A stretch of DNA of 10,833 nucleotides from Cyclobacteriaceae bacterium (GCA_030589835.1 JAUUZS010000085.1:1-10833), one strand, 5' to 3'. Shown: positions 1-7,220, counted from the first letter of the stretch. The notes: generated by a model not told the origin, from the letters alone. Program-made: numbers and translations.

Positions 1-1
1 G

Positions 2-451
2 ATTTTTAATAAATCTTTGCTACAATTCAATTTGATAAGCGAATTTAATGCGCGCTTAAACATCATTAAAATATTAAGGGAGTCCCGCCTGATCCATGAG
101 TCACTATCAAATTCTGTAAACAATAGAATTTCAAAATATGCTGAAATCGTTCGCTATGATACACTTGATCTGACGGAAACAATATTACAACGCAATATTT
201 TTATCCTTATTCATGGAAATGTGAAGATAGGATTTGACAATACACGTATGTTGACCATTCATGAACACGAGCATTTTGGAGGGACCAACTTAATGAAACA
301 ATACCGTAGGAATCAGAAATATATTTTTACGGAAGAAATAACGGCATTATCCATTCCGGTTGATATTATCGAAAAAGTACCAAAATTACTTTGGAGATTA
401 ATGGAAATGGATGAAAAAAGATACCAATTAAGTATTTTTGAAGACAATTAA
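2..451 (+). CDS. 3' end of a protein with a C-terminal, degenerate cyclic-nucleotide-binding-like domain (5' truncated by window)
   Basis: The frame is open to the left edge of the window, so only the last 149 residues are visible; an in-frame TTG at 17 is probably not a real start. The first 45 or so residues look helical. They are followed by a beta-rich stretch (IFILIHGNVKIGF, then HEHFGGTNLM) and a final helix containing VPKLLWRLMEMDEKR. This is the order of a CNB domain. The phosphate-binding cassette is degenerate: FGG stands where FGE is usual and the R-S/T-A motif is missing, so cyclic nucleotide binding is doubtful. The gene ends 9 nt before a second CNB gene in the same frame, suggesting one operon. 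In Bacteroidota such domains can cap HEAT-repeat or nucleotide-transporter-like proteins, but the N-terminal part lies outside the window, so the full identity is unknown. Confidence 0.7.
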   Translation: MFNKSLLQFNLISEFNARLNIIKILRESRLIHESLSNSVNNRISKYAEIVRYDTLDLTETILQRNIFILIHGNVKIGFDNTRMLTIHEHEHFGGTNLMKQYRRNQKYIFTEEITALSIPVDIIEKVPKLLWRLMEMDEKRYQLSIFEDN

Positions 452-460
452 TTTTTTGAT

Positions 461-1864
461 GTGAAAGATTTGCGCGAGGGTAAAATATTAAGGGGATTAA
501 ATCAAACAGCAATATTTCATAATATCCCGGATGAAGTTTTATTAAAACTTTCAAAAAAAGCGGATATCCAGTCTTTTAGTTCGGATGAAGTCATTGTATG
601 GGAGGGCGAGCCCAGTGACCGGCTTTTTATTATTCTTAATGGAATTGTAGCGGTAAAAAAAGTGATCCCAAATAAGAACGACAAGATATTTGCTTACCTT
701 TTGCCGGGAAGCACTTTTGGCGAAGTAGGAATTTTGGACAACAAGCCAAGATCGGCAACCGTGGCAGCACTGACTGATGTAGAGGTAGTTGTATTTGACC
801 GGGAATATTTTTTAAAGATCCTGCATAAACACCCAACAGTGACCATCGAGCTGGCAAAACTTTTGGGACAGTACCTTACCGAATCGAATAAACGAATTAC
901 TCGGGGAGACAAGGAGAAAAAGGTGGTTTTGGTATTTGATCTTTTTAATACTCACGGTGCCGCAGAGCTAGGAAAACGATTGGGCATGCGATTGAGAAAA
1001 GGAACAGATAAAAATACCATTTATGCCGAGTACCCATTTAAAGGGACACTTTCTGCTGAGCTTGATTTGACAAAAGCAAATTCAAATATTTTCCATCACG
1101 ACAGTGATCTGGATATATTGCTGGAAAGAGATACTTCCGGAGCGCACAACAATTCGAAAATGGCATTGATGGTGGATAATCTACTGAACAGTTATGAAAA
1201 CCTGATTATTTACCTAAATGAAGATTTTGATGAAAATATATCTCAAATTCTGGAGAATATTGACCAGGTAATTGTTGTAGGCTCCATTGAGAAGAGCCAT
1301 TGGAAAGAAATCACAAATTTGCATAAGAACATAAAGTCCCAGATAAAAGCCAGCAACACCAAGATATTTACCATTCTTATCAATAATAATGCGCTCAATA
1401 AAGTAAAAGTGCATCCCGCACCCGACTTTAAGGTGGTTTTTTCTGATGAAACTACCGACTACCATCTATGGTCAGAAGAAAACGCTGGACTTGCTTCTGA
1501 TTCCTTTGATGAAGCTGTGGAGACTTTTGTGGACAGGCTTCAGCGCAACAACCACATCGGCATATTTATTCCTACAACATATGATGTGAATAACTATATC
1601 GATACTACGGATTATATTGATCGTACGCTGGAATTTTTGGGCGAGCGGTTTGGTGGGGCAACAAGTGAAGAGGCGAAAGGAATCTGGAATAGTGAGGAAA
1701 TAGGCTTGGTAGGAGAGAAGCTTTTCAAAGTGCATACCTATGCCACCTCCAAGGATCTGAAAAAATTTATGGATGAAGTCGTGGAGTTTGTTGGGGTGAT
1801 CAAGGACGAGCTAAAACAAGAGGCCATGGCTATGGAGATCAATCAAAAGCTGACCTTGATCTGA
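461..1864 (+). CDS. Cyclic-nucleotide-binding domain fused to a P-loop-less MinD/ParA-like domain
   Basis: A GTG start at 461 is used because the previous gene's in-frame TAA lies at 449-451 and no ATG is available between. Residues about 15-145 form a CNB domain: AIFHNIPDEVL opens it, RLFIILNGIVAVKK gives the central strands, and FGEVGILDNKPRSATVAA (86-103) is a complete phosphate-binding cassette with Arg97 present, so ligand binding is plausible. Residues about 154-460 look like a SIMIBI-type Rossmann fold. VVLVFDLFNTHGAAELGKRL sits where a deviant Walker A should be but lacks KGGxGKT, and ENLIIYLNEDFDENISQ followed by IDQVIVVGS resembles the Walker B and following strand without its Asp. 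A similar pseudo-ATPase region lies between CNB and patatin domains in NTE-type phospholipases (recalled), but no patatin domain follows here. The likely role is a cytoplasmic regulatory or scaffold protein. The domain reading of the C-terminal half is inference. Confidence 0.72.
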   Translation: MKDLREGKILRGLNQTAIFHNIPDEVLLKLSKKADIQSFSSDEVIVWEGEPSDRLFIILNGIVAVKKVIPNKNDKIFAYLLPGSTFGEVGILDNKPRSATVAALTDVEVVVFDREYFLKILHKHPTVTIELAKLLGQYLTESNKRITRGDKEKKVVLVFDLFNTHGAAELGKRLGMRLRKGTDKNTIYAEYPFKGTLSAELDLTKANSNIFHHDSDLDILLERDTSGAHNNSKMALMVDNLLNSYENLIIYLNEDFDENISQILENIDQVIVVGSIEKSHWKEITNLHKNIKSQIKASNTKIFTILINNNALNKVKVHPAPDFKVVFSDETTDYHLWSEENAGLASDSFDEAVETFVDRLQRNNHIGIFIPTTYDVNNYIDTTDYIDRTLEFLGERFGGATSEEAKGIWNSEEIGLVGEKLFKVHTYATSKDLKKFMDEVVEFVGVIKDELKQEAMAMEINQKLTLI

Positions 1865-1883
1865 TGGCATCGCCATTGTTAGA

Positions 1884-1908
1884 GGTTTTATGCTTTACGG
1901 ATAAAACC
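1884..1908 (+). terminator. Possible weak terminator after the CNB gene
   Basis: GGTTTTAT at 1884-1891 pairs perfectly with ATAAAACC at 1901-1908 around a 9-nt loop, 20 nt after the stop codon. The following bases (CTTTAATC) do not form a clear T-run. The stem is AT-rich, so the position is right but the strength is doubtful. Confidence 0.35.
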
Positions 1909-1956
1909 CTTTAATCAAAGTTGAAATAGCATAAAAACAGAAGTGTTATTTTTGAG

Positions 1957-1977
1957 TCTTTTAGCTTTTATCTTTTA
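1957..1977 (+). repeat. Three tandem heptamers containing CTTTTA
   Basis: TCTTTTA, GCTTTTA and TCTTTTA follow one another with an exact 7-bp period. The array is too short to rule out chance in AT-rich DNA. It lies about 305 bp upstream of the aldolase start and 24 bp before the 2001-2031 dyad, so it could be part of a regulatory region. Confidence 0.35.
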
Positions 1978-2000
1978 AACCTAACCTGGACAAGCAAGAA

Positions 2001-2031
2001 AAGTGTCTAAAGTATAAACTTTAGTTCACTT
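2001..2031. repeat. Imperfect 12-bp inverted repeat (operator or terminator candidate)
   Basis: CTAAAGT (2007-2013) and ACTTTAG (2018-2024) form a perfect 7-bp stem with an ATAA loop. The stem is extended by AAGTG (2001-2005) pairing with CACTT (2027-2031) across a 1/2-nt internal bulge. It is the strongest dyad in the spacer. On the minus strand the stem is followed by TTTC and on the plus strand by CAAACTTTTG, so a terminator reading is possible but weak. A protein-binding operator is equally compatible. Confidence 0.45.
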
Positions 2032-2282
2032 CAAACTTTTGCCAATAGTACACGAATTATATGTCACTTAAGAAAGTAAACTAACCAACATGTTGTTCGT
2101 TTTGATGTTGTCTTTCCATAAAAAGCAATTTATCAATAGCCCGATTGCAACGATTAGAAGTAAATTTATAAAGCCTTTGGTTGAGGTTTTTTGTCTTTAG
2201 TATTGGATATTATTTTGAAATCAAATATTATTCATGAAATTAGACACAGGAATACATTCACAATAAATTATACCTTAATAAA

Positions 2283-3209
2283 ATGAACAAATTACCAGGT
2301 GGATTATGGCCGGTGATGATCACGCCATTTAAACCAAACAACAATCTTGATCTTGATGGAGTCCGCAAAGTAACAGATATGTACCTGGCCGCAGGAGCTA
2401 GTGGCATGTTTGCCAATTGCCTGTCTAGCGAAATGTTTCAGCTGACAAGAGAAGAGCGCTTGGAACTCACCAAAACTGTTGTAGGTCATTGCAAAGGAAA
2501 AGTGCCGGTAGTGGCAACAGGTAGTTTTTATAATTCGGGAAATGAAAATGCTGAATTTATCAAAGAAATATATGGCCTTGGTGCAGAGGCAGTAATCCTG
2601 ATCAGCAGTATATTGGCGGAGCCTGAAGATGGTGAGGAAGTACTGAAGCAAAGAATCGAGGAGATCATGAAGAAGACAGGAGATATTCCTTTGGGAATAT
2701 ACGAATGCCCTGTGCCCTATAAGCGCGTTATCAGCCCGGATATGATGAAGTGGTTATCCGAAACCGATCGATTTTTCTATTTTAAAGACACCTCGTGTGA
2801 TGCCGGAGCGATAAAGAAGAAACTGGATAAAATAAGTGGCAATTTCCAATTATACAATGCCGATACGCCAACAGCTTTGGAATCGTTAAGGGATGGCGCC
2901 AAAGGGATATCACCGATTTCCGGTAATTTCTATCCTGAGCTCTATAGTCATTTTCTGAAATTATTTAAGGCTGGTGATGATGAAGCGCTTGAAAGCCTGA
3001 ATACAAAACTAACGGTCATGGACAAGGTAACAGATGACTTTTATCCATGGTCGGCCAAGTTGTTTTTAGAAAAGCGAGGCATGGATATTAGTACCAATAC
3101 AAGGATTCCAATGACAAAAATGGCAGCGAAGGATAAAATCATTCTGGATGCCTTGCATAAGATGTTCCAACAAATTTGTGATGAATTCGGCATTGAAGCC
3201 GTGGTTTGA
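2283..3209 (+). CDS. DHDPS/N-acetylneuraminate lyase superfamily class I aldolase, substrate unknown
   Basis: The 308-residue length and motif order fit the DapA/NanA TIM-barrel family. The Schiff-base lysine is Lys168 in FYFKDTSCD and the conserved catalytic tyrosine is Tyr140 in GIYECPVPY. GAKGISPISGN (205-215) matches the glycine-rich segment near the C-terminal side of the barrel. The pocket differs from true DapA (family positions recalled, aligned by eye): the T-T-G-E loop reads L-S-S-E (47-50), the paired tyrosines of the proton relay become Ile/Leu around 110-111, and the Arg that binds the pyruvate-derived carboxylate in the lysine enzyme is not at its expected position. A lysine-biosynthesis role is therefore unlikely. 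A pyruvate-type aldolase or lyase acting on a sugar acid, possibly sialic-acid-like, fits better with the neighbouring symporter and GH92. The ATG at 2283 gives the usual N-terminus (GLWPVMITPF). Confidence 0.85.
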   Translation: MNKLPGGLWPVMITPFKPNNNLDLDGVRKVTDMYLAAGASGMFANCLSSEMFQLTREERLELTKTVVGHCKGKVPVVATGSFYNSGNENAEFIKEIYGLGAEAVILISSILAEPEDGEEVLKQRIEEIMKKTGDIPLGIYECPVPYKRVISPDMMKWLSETDRFFYFKDTSCDAGAIKKKLDKISGNFQLYNADTPTALESLRDGAKGISPISGNFYPELYSHFLKLFKAGDDEALESLNTKLTVMDKVTDDFYPWSAKLFLEKRGMDISTNTRIPMTKMAAKDKIILDALHKMFQQICDEFGIEAVV

Positions 3210-3218
3210 TGTAAGGTG

Positions 3219-3322
3219 GAATGAGTGAATGAGAAAATGCTAAAATGAGAGAATGAGAGAATGAGAGAATAGGAATATGCGATTTTGCGACAAGGATAGA
3301 ATGATGCAATGAAAAAAAGATA
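3219..3322 (+). repeat. Decayed tandem array of 8-bp units related to GAATGAGA
   Basis: Starting 10 nt after the aldolase stop, the sequence divides into 13 octamers in one phase. The best units are GAATGAGT (3219), GAATGAGA (3227, 3251, 3259), AAATGAGA (3243) and GAATAGGA (3267). The phase is still visible in weaker units: ATATGCGA (3275), TTTTGCGA (3283), GAATGATG (3299) and CAATGAAA (3307). Several units keep ATG or AATG at the same place. This looks like an old octamer array drifting by point mutation. No translation is implied. Confidence 0.75.
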
Positions 3323-3368
3323 AAAAATAAATGAAATCATCCAACATAATTATCGAAGAACGTTTCGA

Positions 3369-3444
3369 CATTCAAGCATTCAAGCATTCAAGCATTCAAG
3401 CATTCAAGCATTCAAGCATTCAAGCATTCAAGCATTCAAGCATT
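3369..3444 (+). repeat. Perfect 8-bp tandem repeat (CATTCAAG x 9.5)
   Basis: Nine complete copies of CATTCAAG run without a mismatch from 3369 to 3440, followed by CATT. The array ends 29 bp before the GTG start of the symporter. The plus strand of the array has no stop and no ATG/GTG/TTG in any frame, and an in-frame TAA at 3447-3449 separates it from the symporter, so it cannot switch that gene by frameshift. A perfect array with a non-triplet unit is a typical substrate for slipped-strand copy-number change. Any effect would be on spacing or RNA structure upstream of the transporter. Confidence 0.97.
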
Positions 3445-3473
3445 AATAAATTATTAACCCAAAATTTAATATA

Positions 3474-4970
3474 GTGAAAGTATTAGACCTGATCGTTTTT
3501 TTAGTATATATGGTAGGCGTAATTGCTTTTGGCAGCTCTTTTTACAAAAAAAATAAGTCATCCGCAGCCTTTACGCTAGGAAACAGCGCGATACCCGGAT
3601 GGGTGGTGACGATGTCAATTTTTGCCACCTTCGTGAGTAGTATCAGCTTTTTGGCCTTGCCGGGAATGGCCTATCTGAGCAACTGGAATGCCTTTGCGTT
3701 CAGTTTGTCTATACCGGTCGCGTCTTATATGGCGGTGAAATTTTTCGTGCCTCTTTATCGAAAAGCCAATAGCCCCTCGGCATATACCTATCTGGAAACC
3801 CGGTTTGGTCCATGGGCAAGGATTTATGCTTCAGCTTGTTATTTGCTCACACAGATTATGCGCATGGGAACGATCTTGTATTTGCTGGCCTTGCCGGTAA
3901 ATGCGATGTTTGGCTGGAATATCGTAATTATAATTGTGGTGACAGGCCTGGCAGTAATGCTGTATTCCATGTTGGGAGGACTGCAAGCGGTAGTCTGGAC
4001 GGATGCCATTCAGGGAATTATTATGATTTCGGGAGCTGTGCTCTGTGTGATATATATATTATTTGCTATGCCGGAAGGGCCCGGACAAATGTTTGATATT
4101 GCCAATGAGCACAACAAGTTTAGCCTTGGGAGTTTTAAATTAAACCTCACTCAATCTACATTTTGGGTGGTACTCGTTTATGGAATATTTATCAATTTGC
4201 AGAATTATGGTATTGACCAAAATTATGTACAGCGGTATATGGCTTCAAAGTCTGATCGAGAGGCTAAACGTTCTGCGTTGTTTGGAGGGTTGTTGTATAT
4301 TCCTGTTTCTCTTGTTTTCTTCTTTATCGGAACAGCGCTGTTTTCATATTATACAGCCATACCTGATGCGTTGCCTGCTGAGTATGCAGATGCCAGTATG
4401 AGCGACCGGGTGTTCCCATTTTTTATTGTTAATAATCTTCCTTCCGGATTTACAGGATTGTTGATCGCTTCTATTTTTGCTGCAGGGATGAGCACGATTT
4501 CTACCAGTGTGAACAGCGGATCTACAGTGATTCTTACAGATTACTATAAGCGATTTACAAAAAAAGTCGTAACAGATAAAGATTCAATGAGGGTATTATA
4601 TATCTCTTCATTCTCATTTAGTGTTATCGGCATAATCATTGGAGTGGCGATGATCAATGTGCAAAGCGCACTAGATGCGTGGTGGAAACTTGCATCTGTA
4701 TTTAGCGGCGGTATGCTGGGATTGTTTCTTTTGGGTGCATTTGTGAAAGTAGTAAATGTGAAAGGTGCGATCATAGGAGTAATTGTAGGATTGATTTCTA
4801 TTCTCTGGTTGAGCGTTTCGCCAATGATATTTACAGAAGAACCGTGGAGCCAATTCGCCAGCCCATTTCACAATTATCTGACCATTGTGATTAGTACCAC
4901 GATCATTTTCTTAATTGGATTTTTGGCTACTATTTGGAATAGCGAGAAAAAACAAGCTGACAATGCATAA
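3474..4970 (+). CDS. Sodium:solute symporter (SSS family)
   Basis: This 498-residue, highly hydrophobic protein has about 13 membrane segments by eye, the usual size for SSS transporters. GGLQAVVWTDAIQG (168-181) matches the family signature, and FAAGMSTISTSVNS (335-348) followed by TDYY corresponds to the helix that carries the Na+-site serines. By eye Ser340/Thr341 align with the Na2-site Ser pair of vSGLT (recalled). It should couple Na+ entry to uptake of a sugar or sugar acid across the inner membrane. The GTG at 3474 is chosen because it gives a standard N-terminus (MKVLDLIVFLVYMVG), and a TAA lies upstream in frame. The stop codon overlaps the GH92 start by 8 nt (ATGCATAA), indicating co-transcription and probable translational coupling. 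The substrate is not readable; mannose or a sialic-acid-like product are context guesses. Confidence 0.92.
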   Translation: MKVLDLIVFLVYMVGVIAFGSSFYKKNKSSAAFTLGNSAIPGWVVTMSIFATFVSSISFLALPGMAYLSNWNAFAFSLSIPVASYMAVKFFVPLYRKANSPSAYTYLETRFGPWARIYASACYLLTQIMRMGTILYLLALPVNAMFGWNIVIIIVVTGLAVMLYSMLGGLQAVVWTDAIQGIIMISGAVLCVIYILFAMPEGPGQMFDIANEHNKFSLGSFKLNLTQSTFWVVLVYGIFINLQNYGIDQNYVQRYMASKSDREAKRSALFGGLLYIPVSLVFFFIGTALFSYYTAIPDALPAEYADASMSDRVFPFFIVNNLPSGFTGLLIASIFAAGMSTISTSVNSGSTVILTDYYKRFTKKVVTDKDSMRVLYISSFSFSVIGIIIGVAMINVQSALDAWWKLASVFSGGMLGLFLLGAFVKVVNVKGAIIGVIVGLISILWLSVSPMIFTEEPWSQFASPFHNYLTIVISTTIIFLIGFLATIWNSEKKQADNA

Positions 4971-7200
4971 ACTTTTAAATTATACAGGACTTTTTATCAT
5001 ACTGATATTCGTTTCAGTTTCATGTACGCAAGAGCAAGCTTCCAACACGAAATACGTAGATATGGATATTGGAGGAGTTGGGCACCTTCTAAAGCCAACA
5101 CGCCCTACGGTGCAGCTTCCAAATCAAATGGTTAGGATGTATCCTATCCGAATGGACTATCTCGACGATCAGATTTCATGGTTTCCGATGAGTACAATTT
5201 CCCACCGCAAGGGGGAGTTATTTGGATTCAAAGTAGTCAATGGCAAAAATGGGAAAGACAATCCGGAATATGAGCTGACCTATGATCATGAACTGGAAGT
5301 CAAAAAGCCATGGTATTATTCAGCCTGGCTGGTAGATGATGACATACAATTGGAATATGCGCCCGGGGCGAAATCAGGGATGTTTCGTGTTCAATTTCGC
5401 GATGATGAAGGGACATTTCTGTTTTCTACTTTTCATGAAGGATCTTCGTTTACCATAAATGGTAACATCCTGGAAGGGGTGGAAGAATTTGAGGGGATGA
5501 AAGCTTTTGTATATGGAGTGATTAGTGAGAATGGAGAAACCGGCACGGGAGAAGGGTACGGAATTACCTTGAAAGATCAGAAGAGAAAAGCCAATTATGC
5601 CTGGCTTTCATGCAATCTCCCTACAGATAATGTTGCTTCCTTCAAATACGGATTTTCATTTATAAGTATAGAAAAGGCAAAGGAAAATCTTGAAAAGGAA
5701 ATTCCGGAATGGGATTTCGATGCACTAAAAGCAAATGGAAAGCGGGAATGGGAAAAGCGGATGAACCAGATCAATGTTAAGGGCGGCACTGAAGCACAGC
5801 GCAGAACTTTTTACACCTCGCTTTACCGCACCTACGAACGCATGATTGACATCAATGAAGGTGGACAATATTACTCTGCCTATGATCATCAGATACACGA
5901 ATCTGAAAACCCTTTTTATGTGGATGATTGGGTCTGGGATACCTATTTAGCACACCATCCATTGAGGATGATCTTAGAGCCTGAGCAGCAAAGGGATATG
6001 CTCCGATCCTATGTAGACATGTATACTCAAAGTGGATGGATGCCGCAGTTCCCATTGACTTATGGGGATGACCCTGCAATGAACGGATTTCATTCTACCA
6101 TTGTATTTTTAGATGCCTGGAGAAAAGGAATTCGTGATTTTGACCATGAGAAAGCTTATGAAGGAATGCGCAAAAATGCCACTTCTGCGACCATGCTGCC
6201 ATGGCGAAACGGCCAGACATGCAGCCTGGATTCTTTTTATCATGAACATGGGTATTACCCTGCCCTACATCCTGGAGAAGAGGAAACTGTAAGACTGGTT
6301 CATTCTTTTGAAAAACGGCAGGCAGTGGCGATTACACTCAGCCATAGCTATGACCATTGGGCATTGGCACAGATGGCGAAGGAACTGGGAAAAGAAAGTG
6401 ACTATGAGCTATTCCTACCTAAATCAAAGAACTATAGAAACCTCTATAATGCAGAGGAAAAATTGATGTGGCCAAAAGATGCCAAAGGCAACTGGATAGA
6501 TATTGATCCTAAATTTGACGGAGGCCCGGGAGGACGTGATTATTATGACGAAAATAATGGCTATACCTTTGCGTGGCAAGTACAGCAGGATATCCCTGAT
6601 TTGATTGAATTGATGGGAGGGAGGTCTGGTTTTGAAGCAAACCTCGACAACCTATTCAGGGAATCATTGGGCATGTGGAAGTTTCAGTTTTGGGCAAAGT
6701 TTGCAGATGCTACAGGATTAGTTGGTCAATATTCTATGGGAAATGAGCCGAGTTTTCATATTCCATATATGTATAATCTCACGGATTCCCCATGGAAAAC
6801 GCAAAAGCGCATACGCTTCCTGATGGACGTGTGGTACAAAGACAATATCTTCGGTATCCCGGGCGATGAAGATGGTGGAGGCATGACGGCTTTTGTGGCA
6901 TTCTCTATGATGGGATTTTATCCGATTACCCCCGGAATTCCCTGGTACACCATCGGTAGCCCTGTGTTTGAAGAAGTATCGATTGATTTACCCAATGGAA
7001 ATCAATTTACCGTTGTGGCTCAAAATTCCTCAGACCTTAACAAGTATATTCAATCAGCGCAGTTCAATGGCGTCGACATGGAAATTCCATGGTTTTCCCA
7101 TGAAGACCTGCTGAAAGGAGGGAAGCTTAGTTTAGTCATGGGGCCAAAGCCAAACAAAGCGCTTTGGAAGAATGCTGATATTGGTTTTTTGTACAGGTAG
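4963..7200 (+). CDS. GH92 family alpha-mannosidase-like lipoprotein
   Basis: The ATG at 4963 is preferred to an in-frame ATG at 4915, because it begins a clean lipoprotein signal (hydrophobic 9-19, lipobox SVSC with Cys21) and overlaps the symporter stop by 8 nt. The 745-residue length fits GH92. Family motifs visible are VWDTYLAHHPL (324-334), YSMGNEPSFHIPYMYN (590-605), GIPGDEDGGGMTAF (631-644) and MMGFYPITPGIPWYTIGSP (649-667). Glu530 in YYDENNGYTFAW aligns by eye with the acid-bearing EGNxWQY motif. GH92 enzymes are Ca2+-dependent inverting exo-alpha-mannosidases, acting here in the periplasm or on the outer surface. Divergent points: the usual TLEYAYDDW reads TLSHSYDHW (458-466), and GNDDxGQ reads GDEDGGG. 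Linkage preference, or even mannosidase activity, is therefore uncertain. The last 57 codons have a diverged duplicate at 7942-8112. Confidence 0.9.
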   Translation: MHKLLNYTGLFIILIFVSVSCTQEQASNTKYVDMDIGGVGHLLKPTRPTVQLPNQMVRMYPIRMDYLDDQISWFPMSTISHRKGELFGFKVVNGKNGKDNPEYELTYDHELEVKKPWYYSAWLVDDDIQLEYAPGAKSGMFRVQFRDDEGTFLFSTFHEGSSFTINGNILEGVEEFEGMKAFVYGVISENGETGTGEGYGITLKDQKRKANYAWLSCNLPTDNVASFKYGFSFISIEKAKENLEKEIPEWDFDALKANGKREWEKRMNQINVKGGTEAQRRTFYTSLYRTYERMIDINEGGQYYSAYDHQIHESENPFYVDDWVWDTYLAHHPLRMILEPEQQRDMLRSYVDMYTQSGWMPQFPLTYGDDPAMNGFHSTIVFLDAWRKGIRDFDHEKAYEGMRKNATSATMLPWRNGQTCSLDSFYHEHGYYPALHPGEEETVRLVHSFEKRQAVAITLSHSYDHWALAQMAKELGKESDYELFLPKSKNYRNLYNAEEKLMWPKDAKGNWIDIDPKFDGGPGGRDYYDENNGYTFAWQVQQDIPDLIELMGGRSGFEANLDNLFRESLGMWKFQFWAKFADATGLVGQYSMGNEPSFHIPYMYNLTDSPWKTQKRIRFLMDVWYKDNIFGIPGDEDGGGMTAFVAFSMMGFYPITPGIPWYTIGSPVFEEVSIDLPNGNQFTVVAQNSSDLNKYIQSAQFNGVDMEIPWFSHEDLLKGGKLSLVMGPKPNKALWKNADIGFLYR

Positions 7201-7220
7201 GCTCGCATTGTATGCGTGCT
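7030..7220 (+). repeat. Left arm of a direct repeat (GH92 3' end plus 20 nt)
   Basis: The last 171 bp of the intact GH92 gene align without gaps to 7942-8112; I count 149 identical bases by hand. The match continues for 20 nt past the stop codon (17 of 20 identical, 7201-7220 against 8113-8132). The roughly 715 bp between the arms carry the hicBA pair. Confidence 0.93.

Larger units (their letters stand above)
1865..2282. other. 418-bp intergenic region with dyads but no convincing gene
   Basis: This AT-rich spacer separates the CNB operon from the aldolase. It holds a weak terminator-like stem near its left end, a triple heptamer at 1957-1977 and a strong dyad at 2001-2031. A short hairpin (ATGGC, loop ATC, GCCAT, 1864-1876) overlaps the upstream stop codon. 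A possible Bacteroidota-type promoter for the aldolase is TTG at 2191-2193, a 17-nt spacer and TATTTTG at 2211-2217. It is one base short of the TAnnTTTG consensus and is only suggestive. No ribosome binding site stands out before the ATG at 2283. No tRNA, known riboswitch or protein fragment was recognised. Confidence 0.5.

Noticed and set aside
2090..2200. 36-codon plus-strand frame in the 1865-2282 spacer
   Set aside because: It has no recognisable similarity, low-complexity AT-rich codons and no ribosome binding site; chance open frame.
2283..3209. Annotation as dapA (4-hydroxy-tetrahydrodipicolinate synthase)
   Set aside because: Proton-relay residues of DapA are missing and the genomic context is glycan uptake, not lysine synthesis.
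3369..3444. CRISPR array reading of the octamer repeat
   Set aside because: The units are contiguous 8-mers with no spacers and there are no cas genes; it is a simple tandem repeat.
3369..3473. Translational frameshift switch of the symporter by the octamer array
   Set aside because: The array has no start codon on the plus strand and a TAA at 3447-3449 separates it from the symporter frame.
4915..4962. Upstream ATG that would extend the GH92 protein by 16 residues
   Set aside because: The extension lies inside the symporter's last codons and would bury the lipoprotein signal; the ATG at 4963 gives a standard signal peptide.
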